A stretch of 34,299 nt of DNA from JBMYYR01 sp049609625. Lineage in GTDB: Bacteria; Bacteroidota; Bacteroidia; Flavobacteriales; CAJXXR01. This document shows, piece by piece, positions 15,328 through 23,790 of this stretch; within the stretch, counting starts at the first letter, position 1; every line of letters begins with the position of its first letter. A program made the translations under genes and the position numbers. The DNA is taken from positions 1 through 34,299 of the forward strand of contig JBMYYR010000019.1 of the NCBI GenBank assembly GCA_049609625.1. Direction: 5' to 3'. The notes beneath the pieces are model-generated. The model saw only the letters and a program-made list of their open reading frames with translations. It ran no database searches and was not told the origin of the DNA.

Positions 15328-17742
15328 TTAATGCTGAATAATAAAAGGTTTCGACATCGTTTTTCCTTTTTTGGCATGGATGACGAACAAATAATGTCCT
15401 GTTGGTAGATGGTCTACAGAAATGCTTTGCTTGAGTTTTGAAGGTTTCAATTTTGCCATACACTCGCCTTTGTCATTGCAAATACTTACGGATTTGATGT
15501 GTTCTGTGGGACCAAAATAGGACAAGATTGCCGAAGACGGATTTGGAGCAATTGCCCACTGTTCCGTTTTATCAAAGACTTCCGTTTCTAAAGGCCAAAG
15601 GTCAATCGCCAAGGTATAATCTCCTGCTTTTAAGTTATTGGCTTTGATTCTTCCGACGGTATTTAATGTGTTTGAACCTGTGTTATTTTCTTGATTTTCA
15701 TAAGGTTGCCAAGAATCTTGTCCGTCAGCTCGATACATCAAAACCAACTGTGTTTCATCTAAACCGCTTGCGCCAAGATGTTGCATCAAACCAAAATCTT
15801 TGATGTCGGGCAAATTGCCTTTGTACTTAAATTCGAGCGAAGCTTGCAAATTTCCGATCTTAGAACTTTCAATATTCCAATACCGATCTGGCGATAAAAT
15901 ATACCGATCAGAATTATAAGCTCCATCAGGCGCAAGCCAATATTGTTGAGCAAAAAACAAGGCTGAATCTTGAATAGATTCGACATTCAGTATAAGATCT
16001 ATGGCATTGAAAAATTGATTTCCGCTGGCCGTTATCATCTGTTTTTCGTGATATGCAGCTAAGCTAATCCGGTCGTCGTCATTTAACACAACAAGTGTAG
16101 GTTGAAATGGTATATTATTGATTTCCAAATTCATATATTCTCCTGAACACACAATAGTTTGATGATGTTCATTCAAATTTTCATCATAAAAAGAAATCGT
16201 AAGCGGTACTTCTGTATAGTAATTGTCAGCTTCTTTTAGGTTTTGATGAAGCTCAATATTTGCAATATAACCAGCCGTATTTGAATACACATTCAGTACA
16301 CGTAAATCAAAAGCAGACCAGCCTTTCTGAAAAATCCAATCGTCAAAAAAGGCCTCAGCGGAAGCAAAACCTTGAGCAGAAAGGGTGTTTCGAAAGGTTT
16401 CGGAACTGATGTCTTGAAACGAATATTGAGTCAACAAGGCCTTGTGAGCCTCAAAAAATAGACTGTCGCCCATATAATTTCTTAAGCTATGAATAACATC
16501 CGCACCTTTGTTGTAGGTGTGCCTACCATAGGTTATATTTTGAGGCATATCAGCCAAAACAAAATAACCACCATCGCTAGTATGAGCGGTGTTTAGCATG
16601 TTGAGGTGATTATTTCTTACGGCTTCTAAATAGGTGTTTTCATCATACACTTCCTCCAAAAAATAGATGGAAAGATATTCTGCCCAGCCTTCGTTTATCC
16701 ACATTTCTTCGGCTTGATGGCAGGTAATCAAATTTCCAAACCAATGGTGAGCCAACTCGTGCGCCATAATGGATTCGCCAGACAAGGTACCATCAATCAA
16801 TCCGGTTGGATAAGCAATATTCCCAGGATGTTCCATGGCGCCGACAGGCGTGGCAACATAGCCTACTTTTTCCCATTTATATGGGCCAAATTTATCTTCA
16901 AAAGCATGAAAAGCAGCTTCTAAATGCTCAAAAGAATTGATAAGCTCCAAGGAATCACCAACTTTGCAAGCCAAAAGCACGGGAATTGTATCACCTGTGA
17001 TGCTTACAAATTCATCCTGAATTTCGACATAAGGTGCGGCAGCTACCGAAGCTAAATACGTAGGAAATTCGGTTGTAGTTTTCCAACGCCGAACCAGTCG
17101 GTCGCTTGTGATGGTTTCACTTTGCAAAAGTCCATTGCCGTAACTGATATAATTTGGTGGTGTGTGGATGGTAAACTCAAAGCTGGAGCGCTCCACAAAA
17201 TTATCGAAACAAGGAAACCAAGCTCGACCAAAATTGTGTGGTTCATACTGAAAAGCAACACCCAGATTATACCAATAGCCAGATTCGAAGTCGAAACCTC
17301 CAAAATTAGACCCATCGACCAACGGAACACCGTGATAAAACACACTTAATTCTGTAGCTTGACTCATGGAAATGGCTCCAGTTTGGACAGTTAATCTTTG
17401 ATCTTGATGATTGAATGTCAGATGAGTGCCATCCATTTTAACCGAATCAACAGTTAGACCAAATAAATCGAAAGCAATGGCCGTTTGATTCATCATCAAA
17501 GCCTGAAAACGGATATCACAACGTGCTGAAATCTGTTGTGAGCTGGCTTGCATCAAATCTAAATCGATGTGATAATGTTGAATATCAAAGGTGTCGCTTC
17601 GGGAGTTATTGCCGACGTTTGCGGCATTGGCAGCAGCCGAAACAAAGCTATTCTTGGTTTCATTTTTATGATACTGACAGGTATTTTTCTGAGCCAAAAC
17701 TAAGCTTGGTAAAGCAAAAATTAGTATAATTAATCCTCTCAT
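15328..17742 (-). CDS. secreted M1-family metallo-aminopeptidase with T9SS sorting domain
   Basis: 804 aa from ATG 17742, chosen because it directly begins a signal peptide (MRGLIILIFALPSLVLAQ) and overlaps the upstream stop as ATGA. A start four codons earlier is possible. The gluzincin zinc site HELAHHW is at about 328-334, with the third ligand Glu about 351 in NEGWAEY (HExxH-x18-E). The exopeptidase motif is GAMEH instead of GAMEN, a substitution I believe is common in bacterial relatives. The last ~80 residues start IAPNPSSAILSYF and end in a short beta-rich tail with LPTGHYLFVI. This is a type A CTD of the type IX secretion system, so the enzyme should be exported to the cell surface or medium to trim peptides. 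Confidence 0.92.
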   Translation of the reverse strand: MRGLIILIFALPSLVLAQKNTCQYHKNETKNSFVSAAANAANVGNNSRSDTFDIQHYHIDLDLMQASSQQISARCDIRFQALMMNQTAIAFDLFGLTVDSVKMDGTHLTFNHQDQRLTVQTGAISMSQATELSVFYHGVPLVDGSNFGGFDFESGYWYNLGVAFQYEPHNFGRAWFPCFDNFVERSSFEFTIHTPPNYISYGNGLLQSETITSDRLVRRWKTTTEFPTYLASVAAAPYVEIQDEFVSITGDTIPVLLACKVGDSLELINSFEHLEAAFHAFEDKFGPYKWEKVGYVATPVGAMEHPGNIAYPTGLIDGTLSGESIMAHELAHHWFGNLITCHQAEEMWINEGWAEYLSIYFLEEVYDENTYLEAVRNNHLNMLNTAHTSDGGYFVLADMPQNITYGRHTYNKGADVIHSLRNYMGDSLFFEAHKALLTQYSFQDISSETFRNTLSAQGFASAEAFFDDWIFQKGWSAFDLRVLNVYSNTAGYIANIELHQNLKEADNYYTEVPLTISFYDENLNEHHQTIVCSGEYMNLEINNIPFQPTLVVLNDDDRISLAAYHEKQMITASGNQFFNAIDLILNVESIQDSALFFAQQYWLAPDGAYNSDRYILSPDRYWNIESSKIGNLQASLEFKYKGNLPDIKDFGLMQHLGASGLDETQLVLMYRADGQDSWQPYENQENNTGSNTLNTVGRIKANNLKAGDYTLAIDLWPLETEVFDKTEQWAIAPNPSSAILSYFGPTEHIKSVSICNDKGECMAKLKPSKLKQSISVDHLPTGHYLFVIHAKKGKTMSKPFIIQH

Positions 17743-18464
17743 AGTTCCGACCATTTAAAGGTTTTTGTTGTCAATCTATCGTTTTTAAGATAGGTTTTTG
17801 AGCGGGAAGTAATCGTAATTTTATTCAAATCTTTAATTTCCGATTTTAAAAGTTGACCTTCATTGTCCATCCCAGTAATATCACGACAATCGTCGTTCAA
17901 AAATTGACCTTCAGTTAGCTCTCCATAATAATAAGAAACCCCAGAAGGATTGGACGACATGGTAACAATCAGTTTGTTACCAACACGCTTAGCAACAAGT
18001 TCACTTTTCTTAACCAGCTCATTACCATTGGTTTTCCATTCTTTTAAACCAACGCCAGGGTAGCCATTATGAAAAGCCGTTTTGCTCAAAGGCGTGCCAT
18101 CTTCATAATATTTCTCTTGCTTTCCGTGCAAAATATCATCTTTATAGGTATTCAATCGGTGGATTTGTTTCCCGTCCTTAAAAAACCATAAAGCCTCGCC
18201 GTTTTTCTTTCCGTTGCTATACTGAATCTGAGCTCTACGCTTTCCATCATTATAATTATCAACCGATTCGCCGTGCAACATCCCATCTTTATAGCGTTGC
18301 TCGTTCATTACCACACCTTTTTGATTTTTGGCAACATGCAAACCTTGTTTTTTGCCAGCAACAACCTTGTTGACGGTTTCTTTTTCGACTTCTTTTTTGG
18401 TTTCTTTGGCGTCTTCGCAAGCCAAAAGCAAGGTGCTAGCGAGTAGGATATGGATTAATTTCAT
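17739..18464 (-). CDS. YwqK-like (MORN-variant repeat) lipoprotein
   Basis: 241 aa. A type II signal peptide with lipobox LLAC (Cys16) is followed by a Glu/Lys linker (20-40). Residues about 45-150 are four to five repeats of the form 'YxDGxxHGexxxyydGk' (for example RYKDGMLHGE, YSNGKKNGEA, YKDDILHGKQ, YYEDGTPLSK). These are the MORN-variant repeats found in YwqK-like proteins. The remaining ~90 residues are a beta-rich tail of no known type. It is probably an envelope lipoprotein; function is unknown. The TGA overlaps the ATG of the aminopeptidase gene by 4 bp, so the two may be translationally coupled. Confidence 0.82.
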   Translation of the reverse strand: MKLIHILLASTLLLACEDAKETKKEVEKETVNKVVAGKKQGLHVAKNQKGVVMNEQRYKDGMLHGESVDNYNDGKRRAQIQYSNGKKNGEALWFFKDGKQIHRLNTYKDDILHGKQEKYYEDGTPLSKTAFHNGYPGVGLKEWKTNGNELVKKSELVAKRVGNKLIVTMSSNPSGVSYYYGELTEGQFLNDDCRDITGMDNEGQLLKSEIKDLNKITITSRSKTYLKNDRLTTKTFKWSEL

Positions 18465-18479
18465 AGGTTTTTTTTGGAA

Positions 18480-18854
18480 TTAAGGTAAAAATTCAAGGTT
18501 TTGGAAATAAGCTACAGAATCGCAATTTTGGACAACAAAACGCCCTGTTTTTGATCGGAACTCAAATTCTAAATCGTATAATTTACAAGGTTTTGCCTCT
18601 CGGTCTTTGAGCTGAGCATCAAAAAAATCGGAACTTAAACCTTCCGAAATCATTTGTTTACTCAACCCAGACGTATTCATCAAAGCAACGACTTCGGGGC
18701 TATAATTCAATTCTTTTTTCGAGAGGTCATTTAAAATTCTCGATGATGGTAAATAGGTGCTTTTGATGTCTTTTTTATCCCAAAAAAACTGGATGACAAG
18801 AATGCCCAAAAACACACCAATACCATAATACATCAATTTTTTCCAAAAGGTCAT
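18480..18854 (-). CDS. DUF4258-like single-pass membrane protein
   Basis: 124 aa with one N-terminal membrane helix (YYGIGVFLGILVIQFFW, about residues 9-25) and a soluble domain containing SSRILNDLSKKELNYSPEV. That segment resembles the small DUF4258 proteins that, as I recall, follow alanine dehydrogenase in flavobacterial genomes. Two Cys residues (in KPCKLYDLEF and VQNCDSVAYF) might pair if the domain is periplasmic. It lies 3 bp after ald and 15 bp before the YwqK-like gene. Function is unknown. Confidence 0.72.
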   Translation of the reverse strand: MTFWKKLMYYGIGVFLGILVIQFFWDKKDIKSTYLPSSRILNDLSKKELNYSPEVVALMNTSGLSKQMISEGLSSDFFDAQLKDREAKPCKLYDLEFEFRSKTGRFVVQNCDSVAYFQNLEFLP

Positions 18855-18857
18855 AAG

Positions 18858-20060
18858 CTAATATTTAGGGAAGAATACATTTAGATTAACAAAAGGAAGT
18901 TGATAAGCTTCGGCAATAATTTTGTTGGTACATTTGCCATTATACATGTACAAACTGTCGCGAATATGCTGACTTGTACCCATATAAGCCACCATTCCGC
19001 CACTTTCTGACAAGTTCATCAACATAGGTGTAAAGATATTGCTGAGCGCATAAGAAGCTGTCCGCGCCACGGTTGACCCGATGTTTGGTACACAATAATG
19101 AATCACGCCGTGTTTAGTAAACGTTGGTTGATTTACCGTTGTTGGTTTCGATGTTTCTACGCATCCACCTCTGTCGATACTTACATCGAGAATCACCGCG
19201 CCTCGTTTCATGTTTTGAACCATAGCTTCGCTGATGAGCATCGGTGTGTTTTTCGATCGTGCTTTTATAGCGCCAATGGTAACGTCGGCATCTTGCAAAG
19301 CCTTTTCTAAAGCATTGGGTTTGATGAGAGAAGTATAAACACGCTCCTGAAAAAGATTTTGGAAACGGCGAAGGCGCTCAATATCGAAATCGAACACTTT
19401 TACAGACGCACCAAGACCTAAAGCGGTTCTGGTAGCGTATTCGGCAACGGTTCCCGAACCTAAAATAAGCACTTCGGTTGGTGGAACACCTGTAATGCCA
19501 CCCAACATTTTTCCGATTCCTCCGCTGGCAGAACTCAAATAATAACCAGCAATTTGGATGATGGAACTTCCAGCAATTTCGCTCATCGAACGCACAACAG
19601 AATAGACGCCTGAACGTCCTTTCAGAATCTCAAAACCAAAAGCAGTAATTTGTTTTTGTTTCAAGGTTTTGTAAAACCAATCAACATCAGAACCTAAAGG
19701 AATGGAGGAAAACAAAATCTGTTTTCTGCCCATAAGTTGTAATTCAGCTTGGCTTGGCGGTTCAATTTTTAAGACAATCGGACATTGATAGATTTCTTTT
19801 TTATCGGTTCGGATTTCAGCTCCAGCTTCCGAAAAATCTTTATCGGAATAGCGCGCGCCCATTCCGGCGCCAGCTTCTATAACGACCTGATGTCCGTTTT
19901 TCACCAAAAGCTCAACACCATCAGGATGTAAAGCCAAACGGTGTTCGCAGTCCGATTGTTCTTTGGGAATCCCAATCCGAAGTTTCTTTTTGCTCGTGGC
20001 AACTTCCAACATTTCTTCCTGAGGAACAAACATGGAAGAAAAATCTACTTTTTGACTCAT
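18858..20060 (-). CDS. ald: alanine dehydrogenase
   Basis: 400 aa. It catalyses L-alanine + NAD+ <-> pyruvate + NH4+. The N-terminal lobe carries RIGIPKEQSDCEHRLALHP, with the substrate-binding Arg and Lys region of the Ald/transhydrogenase-alpha family. The nucleotide-binding lobe has GSGTVA at 201-206. A ~20-residue N-terminal extension before RIGIPKE is typical of Bacteroidota homologues. It is the first gene of a seven-gene minus-strand run and has a -7-like element directly upstream. With the secreted aminopeptidase in the same run, a role in amino-acid catabolism is likely (inference). NAD versus NADP preference cannot be read reliably. Confidence 0.93.
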   Translation of the reverse strand: MSQKVDFSSMFVPQEEMLEVATSKKKLRIGIPKEQSDCEHRLALHPDGVELLVKNGHQVVIEAGAGMGARYSDKDFSEAGAEIRTDKKEIYQCPIVLKIEPPSQAELQLMGRKQILFSSIPLGSDVDWFYKTLKQKQITAFGFEILKGRSGVYSVVRSMSEIAGSSIIQIAGYYLSSASGGIGKMLGGITGVPPTEVLILGSGTVAEYATRTALGLGASVKVFDFDIERLRRFQNLFQERVYTSLIKPNALEKALQDADVTIGAIKARSKNTPMLISEAMVQNMKRGAVILDVSIDRGGCVETSKPTTVNQPTFTKHGVIHYCVPNIGSTVARTASYALSNIFTPMLMNLSESGGMVAYMGTSQHIRDSLYMYNGKCTNKIIAEAYQLPFVNLNVFFPKY

Positions 20061-20076
20061 GTCTAGCGAATTTTCA

Positions 20077-20084
20077 CAAAGGTA
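20077..20084 (-). promoter_or_regulatory. -7 element of the ald operon
   Basis: TACCTTTG on the minus strand is an exact TAnnTTTG match, 16 bp from the ald ATG, which predicts a very short leader. No TTTG is seen at -33. Confidence 0.45.
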
Positions 20085-20288
20085 TTAAATTTTACTTTGG
20101 GTTTCCATTATCTTAAATTTATCAACAGGGCAAACGCACATTTTTTCCATTTAATACTTTGGGCAGACCACCATTCTTATAGGCTACCTTGAGTTTTTTC
20201 GTAGATGCTTTGTTTTTCTATTTTTTCTTTATTCAATAACCGTATGCGTTTACTCTGTTTAAAGCTAAGGTTCTATCTTCGGTTTTTT

Positions 20289-20296
20289 TATCTTTG
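20289..20296 (+). promoter_or_regulatory. -7 element of the TPR gene
   Basis: TATCTTTG matches TAnnTTTG and lies 83 bp before the ATG at 20380. The -33 position has no TTTG. Confidence 0.4.
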
Positions 20297-20379
20297 TTAA
20301 ATTCGCACTAAGATGTCGTATTTGGGTTAAATAAAGTAAAATATGCTTTTGGTCGTTCATTTTTTAATACTTTTCAAGC

Positions 20380-22203
20380 ATGTTTAAGAAATACGTTTTT
20401 TTATTAGGACTGGCGGCCTGCCTTTCAATCAGTCTTACGGCTCATGCACAACGCAATGACGCCAAACTTGCCAAACGCTACATGACCAATGCCGAGTATG
20501 ACAAAGCGGCGGTGTTGTATGAAGAACTGTACAACAAATCTGGGCAAGCGTTTACTTATTATTACGCCCTTTTTGATTGTTATTTACTGTCGGATAAACA
20601 CAAAAAAGCCGAAAAACTGATTAAAAAACAATCCAAACGCCACCGAGACTCACCAGAACCTCTGTTTGACAAAGCCCGTTTGTTGGCAGAGCAAGGCAAG
20701 ACCGAAGAGGCGGAAAAGATGTATCAAAAATGTATTGACAACTCCTATCAAAATATACGATATTTGGCTTCGGTAGCTCGACGGTTTGAAGCCCAAGAGC
20801 AAATAGAATACGCTTTACAGCTTTACCAAAAGGCCGAAAATCATAAATCATCAATTCAAAATCGATTTAAAATAGCTGGATATTATGGTCGTTTGGGCAA
20901 TATGGAAGGTATGACGGCGGTGTATTTGGATCTGATGGTTTATGCACCCAAGCGCGCCAATCAAGTCAAAAGCTTGATGCTCCGAAGTTATGGCGAAAAC
21001 AAAGATAACTTACAGATTCTCAGAAGGCAACTTATTCAGAAACTCCAAAAACAAAAAGAAAATAGTTTAGTTTTAGACGAGCTTTTGGTGTGGCTCTATT
21101 GGCATCTAGAAAAACCAGAACAAGCTGTAAATCAAGAGTTTGCCATTGACAAAAAATATAAACTCAAAGGCAAGCGCTTTTTGAGTGTAGCTCAAATTTG
21201 TGCCGAAAATCAAGCTTTTGACTTAGGTTTGGAATTGCTAACTAAACTGATCAAACAAGGTAAAACCTCAGCATATTATCGTTTTGCACTCGAGCAAAGT
21301 TTAGAACTAAAAACCAAGCAATTAGAATCTTTTCCTGAGCAAAGTGAAGACCTAACAAGAGCATTAAAAGCAGATTTTGAACAGTATTTTTTAGCCTTTC
21401 CAAACTCAGCCGAAAACATCAAAAGCCAATACCTATACGCCAACTTTACGTCTAGATTTTTGGGAAATGATGCTGCCGCTATTTCCATTTTAGAACAGGC
21501 TTTGACCTTGCCAGCTAATAGCAAAGTGTTGGCTGAATGCAAATTACTACTTGGAGATATTTTATTGATAAACAACAGGTTGTGGGAATCTTTATTGTAC
21601 TATAAGCAAGTTGATTTAGATTTTGAGCATAGTGTTTTTGGACACGAGGCACGCTACCGACGAGCAAAAGTATCGTTTTATCAAGGTGATTTTCAATGGG
21701 CAAAAGATCAGTTAGATATCCTAAAACAATCGACAAGCAAACTCATCGCCAACAACGCCATGGAATTATCCTTGTTGATACAAGAAAGTTTGAATTTGGA
21801 CAGCACAACTTTAGCTTTGGAGCTCTACGCCCGAGCAGATTTATTGAGCCTTCAGAAACGCTATACCGAAGCCGATGATTTGCTCAACGGATTGATTAAA
21901 CTCTCTTCAAATCAGATACTTATAGACGACGCTCTACTGCTAAAAGCCAAACTTGCCGAAGACAGCAAACAGTATAAAAAAGCTATTGATTGCCTTAGTC
22001 AGCTTTTAACTTTGGAAGACGATTTACTAAAAGACAATGCCTTGTTTCAGCTTGCCAACCTGTATGAACATCAATTAAAAAACTACGATAAAGCAAAACA
22101 CTATTACCAACAGTTGTTGGTTGATTATCAGGATAGTTACTGGACAGCTCAGGCAAGAATTAATTTTAGAAAACTAAACAGCTCACCAAACACTGCGTTG
22201 TAA
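20380..22203 (+). CDS. exported tetratricopeptide-repeat protein
   Basis: 607 aa. It has a signal peptide (MFKKYVFLLGLAACLSISLTAHAQ), then helical repeats over nearly the whole length. TPR consensus pairs are clear at the start (AEYDKAAVLYEELY, KTEEAEKMYQKCI, EYALQLYQKAENH) and at the end (KQYKKAIDCLSQLL, KNYDKAKHYYQQLLVDY). The middle is diverged. It is probably a periplasmic scaffold for protein-protein contacts. Homologues of this size occur widely in Flavobacteriia without a firm function. It lies 29 bp before the DUF4286 gene and may head the six-gene cluster that follows. Confidence 0.85.
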   Translation: MFKKYVFLLGLAACLSISLTAHAQRNDAKLAKRYMTNAEYDKAAVLYEELYNKSGQAFTYYYALFDCYLLSDKHKKAEKLIKKQSKRHRDSPEPLFDKARLLAEQGKTEEAEKMYQKCIDNSYQNIRYLASVARRFEAQEQIEYALQLYQKAENHKSSIQNRFKIAGYYGRLGNMEGMTAVYLDLMVYAPKRANQVKSLMLRSYGENKDNLQILRRQLIQKLQKQKENSLVLDELLVWLYWHLEKPEQAVNQEFAIDKKYKLKGKRFLSVAQICAENQAFDLGLELLTKLIKQGKTSAYYRFALEQSLELKTKQLESFPEQSEDLTRALKADFEQYFLAFPNSAENIKSQYLYANFTSRFLGNDAAAISILEQALTLPANSKVLAECKLLLGDILLINNRLWESLLYYKQVDLDFEHSVFGHEARYRRAKVSFYQGDFQWAKDQLDILKQSTSKLIANNAMELSLLIQESLNLDSTTLALELYARADLLSLQKRYTEADDLLNGLIKLSSNQILIDDALLLKAKLAEDSKQYKKAIDCLSQLLTLEDDLLKDNALFQLANLYEHQLKNYDKAKHYYQQLLVDYQDSYWTAQARINFRKLNSSPNTAL

Positions 22204-22232
22204 TTTACACCATGATTAACACCTATTAGGCT

Positions 22233-22538
22233 ATGAAACTAATCTATAATGTAACCGTAAATATATCTGATGAAAAGCATGAAGACTGGCTACATTGGAT
22301 GCAAACAAAACACATTTCGGATGTGATGGAAACCGGCTTTTTTGAGGAATATCGGATGTGCAAAGTGCTGAGCGACGACCCCGAAGGGCAAACCTACTCC
22401 ATTCAGTATGTTTGCACTGACCGAGCTAAACTAAACAACTACCTCCAACAGCATGCACCCAAGCTTCAAGAAGAACATAAATCCAACTTTGAAGGTCATT
22501 ACGTGGCTTTCCGAACGCTATTAGAATGGATACATTAA
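22233..22538 (+). CDS. DUF4286 family protein
   Basis: 101 aa, matching the DUF4286 pattern throughout: start MKLIYNVTVNISDEKHEDWLHWM, then HISDVMETGFF, SIQYVCTD, and a C-terminal HYVAFRTLLEW. The predicted ferredoxin-like fold (stress-responsive A/B barrel-like) is inferred from the strand-helix pattern. No catalytic residue is evident. The 3' end overlaps the ABC ATPase gene by 13 bp, so the two are probably translated together. Confidence 0.85.
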   Translation: MKLIYNVTVNISDEKHEDWLHWMQTKHISDVMETGFFEEYRMCKVLSDDPEGQTYSIQYVCTDRAKLNNYLQQHAPKLQEEHKSNFEGHYVAFRTLLEWIH

Positions 22539-23242
22539 ACCAAAACTCAGTTATTGAAACCAAAGCGATAAGAAAACATTTTTTTCTTGGCAAGCAGAAA
22601 TTAGAAGTCCTGAAAGGCATCGATTTACTGGTTCGGAAAGAGGAATATGTTGCTTTGATGGGGCCTTCGGGAAGTGGAAAATCTACGCTAATGAATGTGC
22701 TTGGCTGTCTGGATAGCCCGTCTTCTGGATCGTATTTTTTTAGCGGAAAAGATGTCAGCAAACTGAAAGACACGGCTTTAGCACAGATTAGAAATAGAGA
22801 TATTGGCTTTGTTTTTCAGACCTTTAACCTCTTGCCTCGTCTAAGTTCTTTAGAAAACGTAGCTTTGCCTTTGGTTTATGCTGGCGTCAGCAAAAAAGAG
22901 CGCATTGAACGTGCCAAAGACGTGATGGAAAAGGTAGGTTTGGGCGATAGAACAGACCACAAACCAAATCAACTTTCTGGAGGTCAGCGGCAGCGCGTGG
23001 CGGTAGCCCGAGCCTTAATCAATAATCCGGCGATTATTCTTGCGGATGAACCTACAGGAAACCTCGACTCTAAAACGTCTCATGAAATTATGCGTTTGTT
23101 TCAGGACATCAACGAGGCAGGGAATACAATTGTGGTCGTAACGCATGAAGATGATATTGCAGCCCATACCAAACGTGTCATTCGTTTGAGAGATGGTTTT
23201 TTGGAATCAGATACGTTGAATCAAACTCGAATTTTACAATGA
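22526..23242 (+). CDS. ABC transporter ATP-binding protein, LolD/MacB type
   Basis: 238 aa stand-alone ATPase. Walker A GPSGSGKST is at 46-54, the Q-loop FQTFNLLPRLS at about 98-108, signature LSGGQ at 150-154, and Walker B IILADE at 170-175. The H-loop follows in VVVTHEDD. The NLLPRLSSLENVALPL and ADEPTGNLDSKT phrases place it with LolD/MacB/FtsE-type proteins, which drive lipoprotein release or mechanotransmission-type export. No permease gene is adjacent, so it must work with a distant partner. Its stop overlaps the next ATG (ATGA). Confidence 0.92.
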   Translation: MDTLNQNSVIETKAIRKHFFLGKQKLEVLKGIDLLVRKEEYVALMGPSGSGKSTLMNVLGCLDSPSSGSYFFSGKDVSKLKDTALAQIRNRDIGFVFQTFNLLPRLSSLENVALPLVYAGVSKKERIERAKDVMEKVGLGDRTDHKPNQLSGGQRQRVAVARALINNPAIILADEPTGNLDSKTSHEIMRLFQDINEAGNTIVVVTHEDDIAAHTKRVIRLRDGFLESDTLNQTRILQ

Positions 23243-23790
23243 AAATTTACACAAAAACAGGCGACAAAGGCCAGACTGCACTCATAGGCGGCAAACGTGT
23301 ATCAAAAGACGACGTTCGTATAGAAGCTTACGGCACAGTTGATGAACTGAATGCTTATATGGGATTATTAAGAGATTTAAGTCCTGACAATCAAGAAGTT
23401 GAATTACTCTCCATCATCCAAGATCGCTTATTTACATTGGGTGCACATTTGGCTAGTTTGGACGAAAAAGGCCGACGAAACGTTCCGCCCATTCATCATA
23501 CTGACGTTGAACGGCTAGAGCAAGCTATCGACCACATTAGCGAAAATCTAGAACCATTACGGCATTTTGTTTTGCCAGGTGGCCACCCAAGTGTGTCGCA
23601 TTGCCACATTGCTCGCTGTGTTTGCCGGCGTGCCGAGCGCGCTACAGTCCGTTTGGCAAACCAAGAAGAAGTGGATAAACTGCTAATTATGTACCTTAAT
23701 CGGCTGTCGGATTATCTATTTGCCTTGTCGAGGTTGTGGACAAAAACCTTAAATGCTAAAGAACTTAAATGGATACCAAAAACATCATAA
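23239..23790 (+). CDS. cob(I)yrinic acid a,c-diamide adenosyltransferase, PduO type
   Basis: 183 aa. It transfers the adenosyl group of ATP to cob(I)alamin, making coenzyme B12. N-terminal TKTGDKGQTALIGG binds the ATP phosphates. The helices YGTVDELNAYMGLL and the C-terminal CRRAERATVRL and YLNRLSDYLFALSR are the conserved PduO/MMAB blocks, including the Arg pair and the Asn/Asp near the active site. No other cobalamin gene is in the window, so it likely serves salvage of imported corrinoid. It overlaps its neighbours on both sides (4 bp upstream, 22 bp downstream). Confidence 0.94.
   Translation: MKIYTKTGDKGQTALIGGKRVSKDDVRIEAYGTVDELNAYMGLLRDLSPDNQEVELLSIIQDRLFTLGAHLASLDEKGRRNVPPIHHTDVERLEQAIDHISENLEPLRHFVLPGGHPSVSHCHIARCVCRRAERATVRLANQEEVDKLLIMYLNRLSDYLFALSRLWTKTLNAKELKWIPKTS

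Larger units (their letters stand above)
20061..20379. other. divergent intergenic region between ald and the TPR gene
   Basis: This 319-bp AT-rich spacer holds one -7-like element for each direction (listed separately). No ORF of note, repeat or RNA fold was found. Confidence 0.5.

Noticed and set aside
16692..16760. GAMEH instead of GAMEN in the M1 peptidase as a sign of lost activity
   Set aside because: The substitution is, to my knowledge, frequent in bacterial M1 relatives, and the zinc site is intact.
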